DNA of 64,000 nucleotides from Candidatus Kuenenia stuttgartensis. Lineage in GTDB: Bacteria > Planctomycetota > Planctomycetia > Planctomycetales > Planctomycetaceae. The DNA lies in assembly GCA_945904015.1 (NCBI GenBank), contig CAMDPK010000012.1:16206-80205 (forward strand). The letters are read 5' to 3'. Made by a program: the position numbers and the translations under genes. How positions within the stretch are numbered: the stretch's first letter is position 1; every line of letters begins with the position of its first letter. Positions 34,493 through 44,109 of this stretch are shown one piece after another. The notes beneath the pieces were generated by a model. It saw nothing but the letters and a program-made list of their open reading frames with translations, searched no databases and had not been told where the DNA came from.

Positions 34493-36820
34493 TTATCGAG
34501 CACGGCCGGCATTCCGCCACCAGCGGAGTTCGTTGGCTCCTCGTTCGGCGCAGGCGACGATGTCCAGACGCCCGTCTTTGTCGAGGTCGGCGAGGATCAC
34601 GGTCACGGCGTTCGACCAGTTCTGTTTGATCGAGTGCCGCTTCCAGCCGGTCTTCGGATCGCCGGTGTTCTCGAACCACACAAGCTGTCCCGCCGAACTC
34701 CAGCCGGTCGCGACGACGTCTTGATCGCCGTCACCGTCGAGATCTCCGGCCACCGCCTCGAAGCCATGATTTAAGCCGCCGGCGATGAGGTGTTTTTTCC
34801 ATTCGGTGCCAAGGCCCGGCTTCCCGACATTCTCGTACCACGCAACTTGATGCGAATCGGGGGAGCTGGCCGCGAGTCCAAACGCCATCAGCACGTCGAG
34901 ATCACCATCCCCGTCGATGTCGGTCGGGTGTCCGTGCATCGGCCCGATCGTCTTGTCGTCAATGATTGTTTTCGTCCACGCTTCGGTCGCGGGCTTTCCG
35001 GAGTTCGCAAACCAGACGATTTGATTCGTGGTTCGCGCGGTGCCCAGCAGATCCGGCTTGCCGTCGCGATTGAAGTCGGCGACGGCGATCGTGCGTGTCT
35101 CGCCGAACTTCTCGGCGATTTCGTGTCGCACCCATTTGTCGCCGTTGCCGGGAGTGCCAACGTTCTCGAACCAATCGAACCGTTGGCCATTCCAACTCGA
35201 CGAGGCGACATCGAGATCGCCGTCGGCATCGAGGTCCGCCAACGCGACGTCATACGAGCCGGGGACTTCCCTCGGCTGAGCGACGCGGTGAAGCTTCCAC
35301 GGCTGGGTAATCGCATCTTTGCCGGGATTTTCGAACCAGCGGATGTCCGACAGAAGATTGTCCACGATCACGATGTCGGGCCGGCCGTCCCGGTTGATGT
35401 CGCCGATCGCGTGCCGCTCCATGCGAATCGGCTGATCGCTCAGCCCCGCGTACTTTTGAACGAACGAGTGCTGGAATCCCCCCTTGCCGTCGTTGAGCAA
35501 CAAATACAGATTGCTGTTCGGCTCGGCGTCAGAACTAGTCAAGTCGAGATCGCCGTCGCCATCCAGATCGAACGCCGCACAGGCATACGAGTAGGTGTAA
35601 TTGCCGAGCAACCGCTGCTCGATCAGCTTGAGCGGCCCCGCCTCGATCGTCTTCGGCGGTTCAACGACGGCGGACGGCTCGCCGCGCGGATCGATCAGCG
35701 TTGTGATGGCCTGAGCATAAACGCGATGGCCGAAGTCATTCGGATGGTTGACGCCGTTGCCGGACTGATCCCAGTCTTTCTTCAGTTCGAGGATGCCAGT
35801 CCAAATCGAAGTCAGGTCGGCGAGCGCGACTCCCGGCTCAACGAGTTCCTTCAGTGCGTCGCGGTACTGCGGAAACGCTTCGTGCTTGAGCCGAATCCAA
35901 TCGCGATTGCCGAGCATCGTCGCCACGAGAATGAACTCGCACTCCGGCAGCTTCTCGCGAATCTTCGCGATCATGCTCTTTGTGTTCTCCTTGAACGATT
36001 CCGGCGAGCGTCCCGCTGAGTCATTCATGCCGAACGCCAGGATCACGAGATGCGGCTGAGCCTCGACCACCTTGTCGATCTGCGTCAGCCCCCAGCCAGT
36101 GTCGGTCCCGCCGACAGCAAGATTCTTCATCTCGACGGGATTGCGGAACCGCTCGGCCAGTTGCCGCCGCACCAATTCGGGATACGCCGGCTGATGCGGA
36201 GCCGCGTCGTATTCGGCCGACGCATTCGCTCCGGCCGAGATGCTGTCGCCGAGCGTCACAATCGTCAGCGGTTGCCGACTGACCAACTTGGCCACCGCGC
36301 GCGGCAGCATCTGCGGATCGACCTTTGGTACCGGAGCCTTCCACAAATCCGGCGCGTGCCGGTACGAGATGCAGGTCTGCATCTCGGCATATTCGAGCCG
36401 CCCGCCGAAAAAGATTTCGCCGTTGCCGTCGCGATGCGTCAGTTCGTATTTCTGAGTCTTCGCTGGCCGCCGCAACTCTTGCGGTGTGCGCGAAGGAATC
36501 CGCGAACCAGCCGGCAACACGATCTCGCGCGAGTCCGGCTTCCAAACAAAATCCTTGCCATTCTCAAAGGTCACGTCGCCGACGGAATTCCGAACCGCCA
36601 GCACTTCGCGAATCGGAAACAGCACCGACGCTCGCGCCTCGCCGGTCTTCTCGTCTTTGATGAACAGTACCGACTCCCCTTCGCTGGTCTCGCCTTGCCA
36701 GAAGGGCCGCAGGAGTTCGGCCGCGTATTTCCACGTCGGCTTGGGAGACTCCTGAGCAAAGGCCGCAGCCAAAAGTCCGAGCATGACAAAAACAAAACAG
36801 CGTGATCTGATCTGCAACAT
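34493..36820 (-). CDS. Secreted SGNH/GDSL hydrolase with FG-GAP/VCBS repeats
   Basis: A 775-residue protein preceded by GGAG. It has a signal peptide (CFVFVMLGLLAAAFAQ). A beta-rich region (about 25-180) precedes the SGNH hydrolase: LTIVTLGDSISAG (catalytic Ser near 195), NLAVGGTDTG, ILAFGMNDSAG and NGVNHPNDFGHRVYA (catalytic Asp/His). The C-terminal half from about 405 is made of FG-GAP/VCBS repeats with the calcium-binding signature D.DGD.D (AFDLDGDGDLDLTSSD, DINRDGRPDIVIVD). Such domains usually form a propeller. A secreted esterase acting on a polysaccharide or acyl group is a reasonable expectation. It is 36 bp downstream of a DUF1501 gene. Confidence 0.85.
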   Translation of the reverse strand: MLQIRSRCFVFVMLGLLAAAFAQESPKPTWKYAAELLRPFWQGETSEGESVLFIKDEKTGEARASVLFPIREVLAVRNSVGDVTFENGKDFVWKPDSREIVLPAGSRIPSRTPQELRRPAKTQKYELTHRDGNGEIFFGGRLEYAEMQTCISYRHAPDLWKAPVPKVDPQMLPRAVAKLVSRQPLTIVTLGDSISAGANASAEYDAAPHQPAYPELVRRQLAERFRNPVEMKNLAVGGTDTGWGLTQIDKVVEAQPHLVILAFGMNDSAGRSPESFKENTKSMIAKIREKLPECEFILVATMLGNRDWIRLKHEAFPQYRDALKELVEPGVALADLTSIWTGILELKKDWDQSGNGVNHPNDFGHRVYAQAITTLIDPRGEPSAVVEPPKTIEAGPLKLIEQRLLGNYTYSYACAAFDLDGDGDLDLTSSDAEPNSNLYLLLNDGKGGFQHSFVQKYAGLSDQPIRMERHAIGDINRDGRPDIVIVDNLLSDIRWFENPGKDAITQPWKLHRVAQPREVPGSYDVALADLDADGDLDVASSSWNGQRFDWFENVGTPGNGDKWVRHEIAEKFGETRTIAVADFNRDGKPDLLGTARTTNQIVWFANSGKPATEAWTKTIIDDKTIGPMHGHPTDIDGDGDLDVLMAFGLAASSPDSHQVAWYENVGKPGLGTEWKKHLIAGGLNHGFEAVAGDLDGDGDQDVVATGWSSAGQLVWFENTGDPKTGWKRHSIKQNWSNAVTVILADLDKDGRLDIVACAERGANELRWWRNAGRAR

Positions 36821-36856
36821 GGGTGCTCCAACGTGAGGTCGTATTCGCGGTGCGTC

Positions 36857-38302
36857 TCAGCCGAACAATTCTGTCAGCGGTTGGCCACCTTCCATGACCG
36901 GCACCGGCTGGCCGAGTGCGTTGTGAATCCGCGTGTCGGGCGAGATGCCCAGCGCGTGAAAAATCGTCGCGCCGAGATTCTGTGGGCTGACCGGCTTGTC
37001 TTGCGGATACGCCGCGTCCTTGTCGGATCGGCCGTAGATCGCGCCGCCACGAATGCCGGCTCCGGCCAGCACGGCGGGAAAGCAATAGCCCCAGTGATCG
37101 CGGCCCCAATTCGCGTTGCCGCGCGGCGTGCGGCCCATCTCGCCGAGGCACACGACCAGCGTCTCGTCGAGCAACCCGCGCTGCTGCATGTCGTCCAGCA
37201 GCGCCGACAGGCTTTGGTCGAGTCCTGGCAGCAGGTGCTTGCCGACGTCGTTGGAGTGCTGGTGGCTGTCCCAACTGTAGCCGTCCGGGCAGTCCCACAA
37301 GACGGTGACGAATCGCGCGCCGGCTTCGATCATGCGTCGGCCCATCAGCATCGACTGGCCGAACAGGTGCCGGCCGTAGCGGTCTCGCAACTGCGGAGAT
37401 TCGCGGCGGATATCGAATGCGGCGCGCATCTTTTCCGAAGTGACGAGGTCCATTGCACGTCCGTGCAGCCGGCCGAAGTCGCGCACGCCGCGCGATTGAT
37501 CGAGCTCGCGCTTTGCGGAGTCGAATTGAGTCAGCAGGCTCTCGCGCTGCGACAACCGATCGAGTGTCATGTCGGCGTGTGACTCAACCCCTTCGACGCG
37601 AAACGTCAGCTCTTCGTCGGTGCAGTCGCGGAAGTACGGGTTGTCCTTCGCGTCTCGTTTGGCGACTTTCGTGGCGAGCGGGTTGCAACCCAGGCCGAGC
37701 CAACCGGCGTACTGCCCCGAACGGTCATAGCCTTGAATGTGTCCGAGCCGGTTCGGCAAGTAAACAAAACTCGGAAAGTCGCGGCGCTGATCGGCGGGTC
37801 GCTGTGCGTCGGCTCGCTGATCGAGGTACTCGACGACCGACCCGAACGCCGGCCAATCTTTTTCCGTCGCGTTGACGCGAGCTGGACCACGTTCAGCCGG
37901 AGGCATTTCGTGGCCGGTCTGAATGATGTGGCAGGCGTTGTGGTCGTTCTGCCCGTGAGTCATCGTGCGAATGACCGCGAACTTGTCCGACATCGCTGCC
38001 AGCTTTGGCAGATGATCGCTGACGAGCAGCCCCGGCGAGCGCGACGCGATCGGCTGGTACGGCCCCCGAATTTCCTTCGGAGCCTCCGGCTTCATGTCGA
38101 ACGTTTCGAGCTGGCTCGGCCCGCCGAACAGATACACGAACATCACCGATTTGGCTCGCGGTGCCACGACCGCTCCGCCTTCTTCCGCCGCCAGTAACTT
38201 CGGCAAGCTGGTTCCCAGCAGTCCCGTTCCCGCGGCGCGAATCACATCGCGGCGAGTCAGGCCGTTGCAAACTCGTTGGCTCGTGCCCTGAATCGTGAGC
38301 AT
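36857..38302 (-). CDS. DUF1501 (sulfatase-like) protein, second copy
   Basis: A 481-residue protein preceded by GAGGA. The leader is Tat-like (TRRDVIRAAGTGLLGTSLPK). DUF1501 signatures include FVYLFGGPSQLETFDMKPEA, MTHGQNDHNACHIIQTGHE, VTVLWDCPDGYSWDSHQHS and VVCLGEMGRTPRGNANWGRDHWG. It shares the final part TIFHALGISPDTRI with family members. It differs from the 29687-30970 copy in length and detail, so the two are not recent duplicates. It lies between the TolB/LamG gene and the SGNH gene on the same strand. Confidence 0.87.
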   Translation of the reverse strand: MLTIQGTSQRVCNGLTRRDVIRAAGTGLLGTSLPKLLAAEEGGAVVAPRAKSVMFVYLFGGPSQLETFDMKPEAPKEIRGPYQPIASRSPGLLVSDHLPKLAAMSDKFAVIRTMTHGQNDHNACHIIQTGHEMPPAERGPARVNATEKDWPAFGSVVEYLDQRADAQRPADQRRDFPSFVYLPNRLGHIQGYDRSGQYAGWLGLGCNPLATKVAKRDAKDNPYFRDCTDEELTFRVEGVESHADMTLDRLSQRESLLTQFDSAKRELDQSRGVRDFGRLHGRAMDLVTSEKMRAAFDIRRESPQLRDRYGRHLFGQSMLMGRRMIEAGARFVTVLWDCPDGYSWDSHQHSNDVGKHLLPGLDQSLSALLDDMQQRGLLDETLVVCLGEMGRTPRGNANWGRDHWGYCFPAVLAGAGIRGGAIYGRSDKDAAYPQDKPVSPQNLGATIFHALGISPDTRIHNALGQPVPVMEGGQPLTELFG

Positions 38303-38320
38303 CGGAAAGTCCTCGCTTTT

Positions 38321-38409
38321 GTGGGTTAGGCTTCCAGCCTGACACCTTCGGAAAGAAAGTCAGGCTGGAAGCCTAACCCACGTTGAGGGTCAGCCTAGAA
38401 AGGCTGACC
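38321..38409. repeat. Two palindromes between DUF1501 and TolB/LamG genes
   Basis: A perfect 23 bp inverted repeat (38321-38343 and 38359-38381, GTGGGTTAGGCTTCCAGCCT plus GAC and its complement) is followed by a short hairpin, GGTCAGCCTAGAAAGGCTGA plus CC (38388-38409). The stop of the TolB/LamG gene (TAG, complementary to 38409-38411) sits at the right edge of the second hairpin. Confidence 0.8.
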
Positions 38410-40055
38410 TACTCCGTCAAAACCAGTTTGCGTTGCCGGTCGAATTCCTGGCGGACTTGATCGGCGGACAAGGCTCGTTGCTCCAACCGAATTTCGTCCA
38501 TTTGGCCGTGAAACCACTGCGTCTTGCTGGCGACGTAGTGGCCGAACTCCAGCGGATGGCCAGCGGCGGCTCCGATCGCTCCGTCGTTGCGCAAGCTTTC
38601 GGCGGAGAGCTTGCCATCGACGTAGATCCGCTTGTGCTTCGCCTGCGTGTCGAACACGACGGCCACGAACGACCACACCTTCGGAGGCAGCGGTTGCTTC
38701 GCGGCGAGCGTGTCCCAGGCTTTGTCTTCGGCCGTGCGTGTCTCGAATCTCGGAATCGAATCGGTGCCGAGGTAGATGTTCCAGCCATGCTTCGAAACCA
38801 GATAGCCGTTACCGGTGATCGACTCCGGACGGACCCACAGCGAGATCGTCAGCGGGCCGGTCAGCCGCAAGTCGGTCGCGTTGCCGGCCGAAGCGGACGA
38901 GGTCTTGCCGTCGAACGCCAGCACTCCCGATTTCTTGTTCGGGTGCGTCATGAGTTTTGATCCCACCAGATCCAGCGGGTGCCGTCCCGCCCGATCGCGC
39001 ACCGTCCGAGCGTCCGCCGGCTCGTCATCGAACGAGTAGTGCAGCACGAGATCATTCGGCGCGGCGGCCGGCACAGTCGATTTCGGAGCAGGCTTGTCGG
39101 CGACGGCCAGCTCAGCCGGAATCGGAGTTCGATAGATGTCGAAGCCACCGTCGCGCATCGACACGAACGCGATCGACTTCCCGTCGGGAGACCACGCCGC
39201 GTGATCGTCGGTCGCCGAGTGCCGTGTGAGATTCCGCTCGTCCGAGCCGTCCGCGCGCATCAGCCAGATGTCGTAGTTGCCTTCGCGGTTCGACGTGAAG
39301 CTCAACCAGCGTCCGTCCGGCGACCAGCGCGGGTGAGCGTCCACGCCCGGCGCGCGAGTCAGTCGCGTCAGGTCCGTTCCGTCGGGCCGCACTTTGTAGA
39401 TCTCGACATTGCCATCGCGGTCGGTCGCAAACGCGATCCAATCACCGTCGGGAGACCAATCGGGCTGATGGCAGTACGAACCATCGACCTGCAAAATCTG
39501 AGCGAGGTTCTTGCCATCGGCATCGACGACGAACAGCCGCTCGGTCGTGCTGACCGCACACAGTCGCTTGCCGTCGGGCGAGAAGCACGGTTCCTCGCCG
39601 ATGCTCACCCCTTGGCTGGGAATGAGCTTTCGTAGGCCGGTCGCTTTGAAATCGGAATCGACGTCGCAGACGAGCGTGTCCTTCGATGAGTTACCCGTGT
39701 CGTTGCCGCCGCCGGAAAGCACGAGCCGCTTGCCGTCCGGCGACCATGACGGATGCTCTTGCATCTGCACCTCGCGATCGAACTCCGCCAGCAAGCGGCG
39801 ATCATCCGTGCCGTCGGCTTTGACGAGGTGCAGGCCCACCAGAATCTGATTGGCCGCTCGCCGGTTGGCGTAATGCCGCGAGTAGACAATGTGCGATCCG
39901 CTCGGCGAATACCGCAGGAAGAATTTCGAGAAGTGCGTTTTGGTCAGGCGGGCGACCGGAAACGGCTCATCTCTTTGAGCATTCGTCGGTAAGCCTAGTA
40001 AAAACACGAACAGCCAAGCGGAAGCAACGGTCTTGAGTCTTCGAATTCTTGTCAT
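38409..40055 (-). CDS. Secreted TolB-like PD40 propeller with LamG domain
   Basis: A 548-residue protein. The ATG complementary to 40053-40055 gives a signal peptide (ASAWLFVFLLGLPTNAQ). Repeated WSPDG or FSPDG blades such as HPSWSPDGKRLVLSGG, HQPDWSPDGDWIAFATDRDG and HPRWSPDGRWLSFTSNREG form a PD40 beta-propeller up to about residue 330. The C-terminal LamG/concanavalin-like domain (from about 350) includes LTISLWVRPES, VSKHGWNIYLG and the final GQMDEIRLEQRALSADQ. It is probably an extracytoplasmic carbohydrate- or protein-binding protein. Upstream in-frame sequence is a palindrome and is not part of the gene. Confidence 0.83.
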   Translation of the reverse strand: MTRIRRLKTVASAWLFVFLLGLPTNAQRDEPFPVARLTKTHFSKFFLRYSPSGSHIVYSRHYANRRAANQILVGLHLVKADGTDDRRLLAEFDREVQMQEHPSWSPDGKRLVLSGGGNDTGNSSKDTLVCDVDSDFKATGLRKLIPSQGVSIGEEPCFSPDGKRLCAVSTTERLFVVDADGKNLAQILQVDGSYCHQPDWSPDGDWIAFATDRDGNVEIYKVRPDGTDLTRLTRAPGVDAHPRWSPDGRWLSFTSNREGNYDIWLMRADGSDERNLTRHSATDDHAAWSPDGKSIAFVSMRDGGFDIYRTPIPAELAVADKPAPKSTVPAAAPNDLVLHYSFDDEPADARTVRDRAGRHPLDLVGSKLMTHPNKKSGVLAFDGKTSSASAGNATDLRLTGPLTISLWVRPESITGNGYLVSKHGWNIYLGTDSIPRFETRTAEDKAWDTLAAKQPLPPKVWSFVAVVFDTQAKHKRIYVDGKLSAESLRNDGAIGAAAGHPLEFGHYVASKTQWFHGQMDEIRLEQRALSADQVRQEFDRQRKLVLTE

Positions 40056-40084
40056 CGCAATTGCTCCAAACGCGGCGCTGGCAC

Positions 40085-40157
40085 GTAGGTTGGGACTCCT
40101 TCCCGACCTGATCGCTGTCGGCCGCCGTGTCGGGTCGGGACGGAGTCCCAACCTACA
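40085..40157. repeat. Palindrome that supplies a DUF1501 stop codon
   Basis: The arms GTAGGTTGGGACTCCTTCCC plus GACC (40085-40108) and their near-exact complement GGTCGGGACGGAGTCCCAAC plus CTAC (40134-40157) flank a GC-rich loop. The TAG stop of the third DUF1501 gene (complementary to 40153-40155) is inside the right arm. Confidence 0.85.
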
Positions 40158-41523
40158 ACTCGCTAATTGGCGTGCCGAGCACCTCCGAGCCTTTGACGAA
40201 CAGTTCCAGTTTGTCGAGGCCCATCTTCTCCAAAACCGTGAGGTGCAGATCGACCGGGTGGATCGGTCGCGAGGCGGGATAGCCGCCGTCGGCCGTGCTC
40301 GAACCGATGACCGTGCCGCCCGGAGTGCCGCCGCCGGCGACGACCAGCGAGTAACCGAACGGCCAATGTTCTCGGCCGCCGATGCTGCTGATTTCCGGGC
40401 TGCGTCCGAACTCGCCCATCGCGATCACCAGCGTCGATGCCAACAGGCCGCGCGATTCGAGATCGTTCAGCAGCGCGGTGAAGGTTCGGTCGAAGATCGG
40501 GCAGAAGCGGTCCTGCATCCGCTCGAACAAGCGGTAGTGCAAGTCCCAGCCGCCATCGCCCCCTTGTTGTTCGTCCTCAGCGTCGCCGCTCCAGTTGACT
40601 TGCACGAACGGCACACCCGATTCGATCAGCCGGCGGCCGAGAATGCAGTTCTGGCCGAAGACCGTGTGCCCGTATCGCTCGCGCAGTTCGACCGATTCTT
40701 CGTCGATGTTGAGCGCTCGCTTGGCGTGCGTCGACGTCAGCAAGCCGAACGCCTTGCGTTGCAGATCGTCGAACCGAGAAGCATCTGCCGCTTCGGCTCG
40801 CCGCTGAATCTCGTCCAATCCGGCGAGCAGCGATTTGCGATCGGTCAGCCGCGAACCGCCGACACCGGCGATCGGCTCAATCGACGGCGGAATCTTGAAG
40901 CCCTCTTCGTGCGTGAAGCTTTCGATGCGGAACGGATCGTGAGCGGCTCCCATTGCTCCGGCGAGCTGTCCGCGCAGGTCGGCTCCGCTGACTTTGCAGT
41001 TCGGCCCGATGGCCGTGAACGCCGGCCACTCGCCCGAACGGCGTCGAGTCAAATACGACACCAGCGATCCCATGCTCGGCCGCACGCGACCGGGGAATGG
41101 CACACCGCCCGATGCCATCGAGCCATTCGTGCTCCCCGTCAGCGCGACCGTTCCACCCTGATTGTGGTCCTTCATGTCGTGAGCCATGCTGCGGATGATC
41201 GTGAACCGCTTCGAGTTCGCCGCGCACATCGGCAACAGTTCGCTGATTTGCATTCCTGTCGACGCCGTCGCGATCGGCGAGTAACAGCCGCGAATCTTCG
41301 CCGGAGCATTCGGCTTGGGATCCCACATCTCGTGATGGCTCGGCCCGCCCCACATCCACAACAACATCACCGACTTCACCGGCGAGTTCGATTCCGCCCG
41401 CGCGGCTCCGGCCAGCCACTGCGGCAGCGACAGCCCCAGCGCCGAGCACGCTCCCATCTGCAACAGCTCGCGCCGCCGGATGTGCTGGCAGTCCTGAGTC
41501 CGCAGGTTTCCGAGGCCGATCAT
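40153..41523 (-). CDS. DUF1501 (sulfatase-like) protein, third copy
   Basis: A 456-residue protein. The leader has a twin-arginine-like RRRELLQMGACSALGLSLPQ. DUF1501 signatures include LWMWGGPSHHEMWDPKPNA, RSMAHDMKDHNQGGTVALTG, PFVQVNWSGDAEDEQQGG, VIAMGEFGRSPEISSIGGREHW and GYPASRPIHPVDLHLTVLEK. It is upstream of the TolB/LamG gene on the same strand; a 98 bp gap between them holds the palindrome that also provides its stop. The SulP gene precedes it on the same strand at 41657-43180. Confidence 0.87.
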   Translation of the reverse strand: MIGLGNLRTQDCQHIRRRELLQMGACSALGLSLPQWLAGAARAESNSPVKSVMLLWMWGGPSHHEMWDPKPNAPAKIRGCYSPIATASTGMQISELLPMCAANSKRFTIIRSMAHDMKDHNQGGTVALTGSTNGSMASGGVPFPGRVRPSMGSLVSYLTRRRSGEWPAFTAIGPNCKVSGADLRGQLAGAMGAAHDPFRIESFTHEEGFKIPPSIEPIAGVGGSRLTDRKSLLAGLDEIQRRAEAADASRFDDLQRKAFGLLTSTHAKRALNIDEESVELRERYGHTVFGQNCILGRRLIESGVPFVQVNWSGDAEDEQQGGDGGWDLHYRLFERMQDRFCPIFDRTFTALLNDLESRGLLASTLVIAMGEFGRSPEISSIGGREHWPFGYSLVVAGGGTPGGTVIGSSTADGGYPASRPIHPVDLHLTVLEKMGLDKLELFVKGSEVLGTPISEL

Positions 41524-41656
41524 CTCGCAATCTCACGTCACGGGGTGAGGAAACTGATCCGAGGCCGAACAATTACGGCAACACAGTGCCAGAATCGGCC
41601 GCTTCTCGCAAGAGTCTTCTGGATTCAGAACGTCGTGACCCATCAGTTGGCGCGAC

Positions 41657-43180
41657 TCATCGGGCGCTGCTGCGGGATTCGAGCGAATCCCAGTCGAGGA
41701 TCAATTCGCCGCCCAGCGACAGGTGCTGATGTTTCCAATTTGTGAGCAAGTCCAGGCAAGCGTGATCGATGTACGAAACCTCTTCGACGTGCATGTGGAC
41801 GATGGAGTTACCGGGGAGCGATTCGAGGGCTTTCGCGATTTGAGGGACTCGGAAAAAGGTCGCGGCTCCGCGGAGACGCAGGTTGATCGTGCGGTTGTCG
41901 GCGGTCTCTTCGCGTTGAATCTCCAGGTGCGACAGCGTGTAAAGCAGGTGGCCGCTCGCCAGCAGCAGGCCGCCGATCACACCGGTCAACAAGTCCGTGA
42001 CCACAATCAGGACCACGGTGGTGAAGTAGATCACGATCTTGAAGCGGCCATACTCGCCCAGCTTTTTCGCGATGCCGAAATTCATCAGCTTGACGCCGGT
42101 GTAAACCAGAATCGCCGCCAGCGACGAGGTCGGGACTTGCCGCAGGACTCCAGTGAACATCGTCACCGCCAGCAACAGCCAAATGCCGTGCAGGATCGCG
42201 GAGAGCTTCGTCTTGGCACCCGCTTCGACATTCGCCGAACTGCGGACGATCACGCCCGTGATCGGCAAGGCTCCGACCAAACCGCAGAGCATGTTGCCGA
42301 CACCTTGAGCGGTCAGTTCGCGGTCGTAGTTGGTGCGGAGCGTCGGCGTCATGCGATCGACGGCCGAGGCGGAGAGCAGCGTCTCGGCGCTGGCGATGAT
42401 CGCCATACCGACGGCGGCGGCGAGCAGCGAACGCCAGTCTTGCCACGTTGTCAGGCCGGAGACGGCGGGCCATGCGACCGCATCGAGCAGTCGTTCGGGC
42501 AGATCGACTCGCTTGAGTTCGAGCCCAAAAGCAACGCACACAACGGTGGCGACGACCACCGCCACGAGCGGCGCGGGGACAATCTTCAGGCGTTTCGGAA
42601 CGAGTGACTTCCAGAACACGAGGATCGCAATCGTCACCACTGCAACGATCGCCGGGCCGCTCAAACCGCCGGCCGCCACGATGCCGTTCCACGCGGCCTG
42701 CGGGATGCCGGCCAAGTTCGCCACGCCGCCGCCGATAGGTTTGCCGTCGAGCATGATGTGAAACTGACTGCCAAAGATCAGCAGACCGATCCCGGACAAC
42801 ATCCCTTCGATGACAGCGGGCGAGACCGCTCGAAACCACTGGCCCAGCTTGCAGACGCCCGCGAGAAATTGCAGTGCGCCGGCAAGCAGCACGATCAAGC
42901 CGATCTTTTCGTAGCCGTGCGTCCGAGCCAGTTCATAAACGACGACGCTCAGCCCCGCCGCCGGGCCGCTGACTTGAAGAGGGCTGCCCCCGATCAATCC
43001 GACCACAAGACCGCCGATGATCCCGGTGATGATGCCGACGCTGGCGGCTTTTTCCGGCGGAACTCCCGACGCGAGGGCGACTCCCATGCACAACGGCAAG
43101 GCCACGAGAAACACCACAATCGACGCCAGCAAGTCGGCGGCGAATGTCGAACTCGAACGATTGGACTGAGGCTCTGACAT
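41657..43180 (-). CDS. SulP family anion transporter with STAS domain
   Basis: A 507-residue protein; the start is the ATG complementary to 43178-43180. About ten to twelve hydrophobic segments begin with FAADLLASIVVFLVALPLCMGVALASG, matching SulP transporters, with GGSPLQVSGPAAGLSVVVY as the conserved second signature. The C-terminal STAS domain (from about 410) contains NSIVHMHVEEVSYIDHACLDLL. SulP proteins move sulfate, bicarbonate or other anions, often with Na+ or H+. It follows the hydrogenase-4-like gene cluster with a 51 bp gap on the same strand. The substrate cannot be read from sequence; bicarbonate or sulfate are both possible. Confidence 0.86.
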   Translation of the reverse strand: MSEPQSNRSSSTFAADLLASIVVFLVALPLCMGVALASGVPPEKAASVGIITGIIGGLVVGLIGGSPLQVSGPAAGLSVVVYELARTHGYEKIGLIVLLAGALQFLAGVCKLGQWFRAVSPAVIEGMLSGIGLLIFGSQFHIMLDGKPIGGGVANLAGIPQAAWNGIVAAGGLSGPAIVAVVTIAILVFWKSLVPKRLKIVPAPLVAVVVATVVCVAFGLELKRVDLPERLLDAVAWPAVSGLTTWQDWRSLLAAAVGMAIIASAETLLSASAVDRMTPTLRTNYDRELTAQGVGNMLCGLVGALPITGVIVRSSANVEAGAKTKLSAILHGIWLLLAVTMFTGVLRQVPTSSLAAILVYTGVKLMNFGIAKKLGEYGRFKIVIYFTTVVLIVVTDLLTGVIGGLLLASGHLLYTLSHLEIQREETADNRTINLRLRGAATFFRVPQIAKALESLPGNSIVHMHVEEVSYIDHACLDLLTNWKHQHLSLGGELILDWDSLESRSSAR

Positions 43181-43231
43181 GAAACTCACTTTACTTAAAT
43201 AAAAGGAATGCACACTCGACCTCTCACCTCG

Positions 43232-43993
43232 TCACCAGCGTCCATCCGTGTGACCCATCAGGTCAAGGATGCCGTTGACGATCGACAGCGGGTGCGGAGG
43301 ACAGCCGGCGACATAAAGGTCGGGGGCGAAGCGGCCGAGGAACGAACGGTCAAGTGCCGGGGACGGCTCGAAGATGCCGCCGGAGATCGCGCACGCGCCG
43401 ACGGCGATCACGACTTTTGGGTCCGGCATGCCTTCGTAGCACAGTTCCAAAGCCTCGGCCATGTTCGCGGAGATCGGGCCGCTGAGGATCAAACCGTCGG
43501 CGTGACGCGGTGACGCCACGATGTCGATGCCGTAGCGTCCGCAGTCGAAGTTCACGTTGGCCATCGCGTTGATTTCCAGTTCGCAGCCGTTGCAGCCGCC
43601 GGCCGAAACCGAACGCAGTTTGAGCGACCGGCCAAAGATTTTGCGGATCGCCTCGGACGCTTCGACGGGTCCGAGTCCGCGACCTTCATGAACGAGCAAG
43701 CCGTCGCGCGTGCGAGAGGCGGTGCGATATCCGGCGGTGAACGCGATCTTGTCTTTCGGACAGACGCGCACGCATTCGTCGCACCACACGCAGCGGCCCA
43801 GGTCCAGGCTGAACTTCTGCAATTGAATGGCCGTGGTCGGGCAGCAGTCGGAGCACTCGGTGCAACCCTGCTGGCACGGAGTGTCAGTGATGACCGGCAG
43901 GCCGCGAAACCCGACGGGATTCGCGGCTCGCACGTCGGGCACGAACTGTTTGCCTTGCGAGTCGCGGACCTTCAGGGCGTCCAATAGATTCAT
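43232..43993 (-). CDS. NuoB-like small subunit with 2x[4Fe-4S] domain (HyfI/HycG-like)
   Basis: A 253-residue protein. Residues from about 30 to 90 form a ferredoxin domain (CQQGCTECSDCCPTT and GRCVWCDECVRVCPKD). The C-terminal part is NuoB/HycG-like, with the four-cysteine ligand set of the N2-type cluster: GGCNGCELEI, then VGACAISGG and AGCPPHP. It would pass electrons to the large subunit. The gene is separated from the large-subunit gene by a palindromic element and is the last cluster gene before SulP. Confidence 0.88.
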   Translation of the reverse strand: MNLLDALKVRDSQGKQFVPDVRAANPVGFRGLPVITDTPCQQGCTECSDCCPTTAIQLQKFSLDLGRCVWCDECVRVCPKDKIAFTAGYRTASRTRDGLLVHEGRGLGPVEASEAIRKIFGRSLKLRSVSAGGCNGCELEINAMANVNFDCGRYGIDIVASPRHADGLILSGPISANMAEALELCYEGMPDPKVVIAVGACAISGGIFEPSPALDRSFLGRFAPDLYVAGCPPHPLSIVNGILDLMGHTDGRW

Positions 43994-44014
43994 GTTGTCA
44001 CCTTGGAACTAATT

Positions 44015-44080
44015 AGCCGGAACGCGCTAGCGTCCGGTTCTCGTCATGGTCGGGAAACCGGACGCTAGCGCGTTCCGGCT
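44015..44080. repeat. Palindrome inside the Ehr-like operon
   Basis: Perfect 25 bp arms: AGCCGGAACGCGCTAGCGTC plus CGGTT (44015-44039) and its complement (44056-44080). It lies between the large- and small-subunit genes, which are otherwise in the same operon. A variant copy is at about 28497-28546. Confidence 0.85.
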
Positions 44081-44109
44081 GATGGGCCAAAGATCGCCTT
44101 GAAGTTGTT

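Noticed and set aside
34790..36019. A 409-codon plus-strand frame opposite the SGNH/FG-GAP gene
   Set aside because: It has no domain match, while the opposite strand has GDSISAG and repeated calcium-binding motifs.
40033..41745. A 570-codon plus-strand frame opposite the third DUF1501 gene
   Set aside because: It has no recognisable domain and is rich in Arg, Gln and His, as expected for an antisense frame in GC-rich DNA. The minus strand carries a clear DUF1501 protein.
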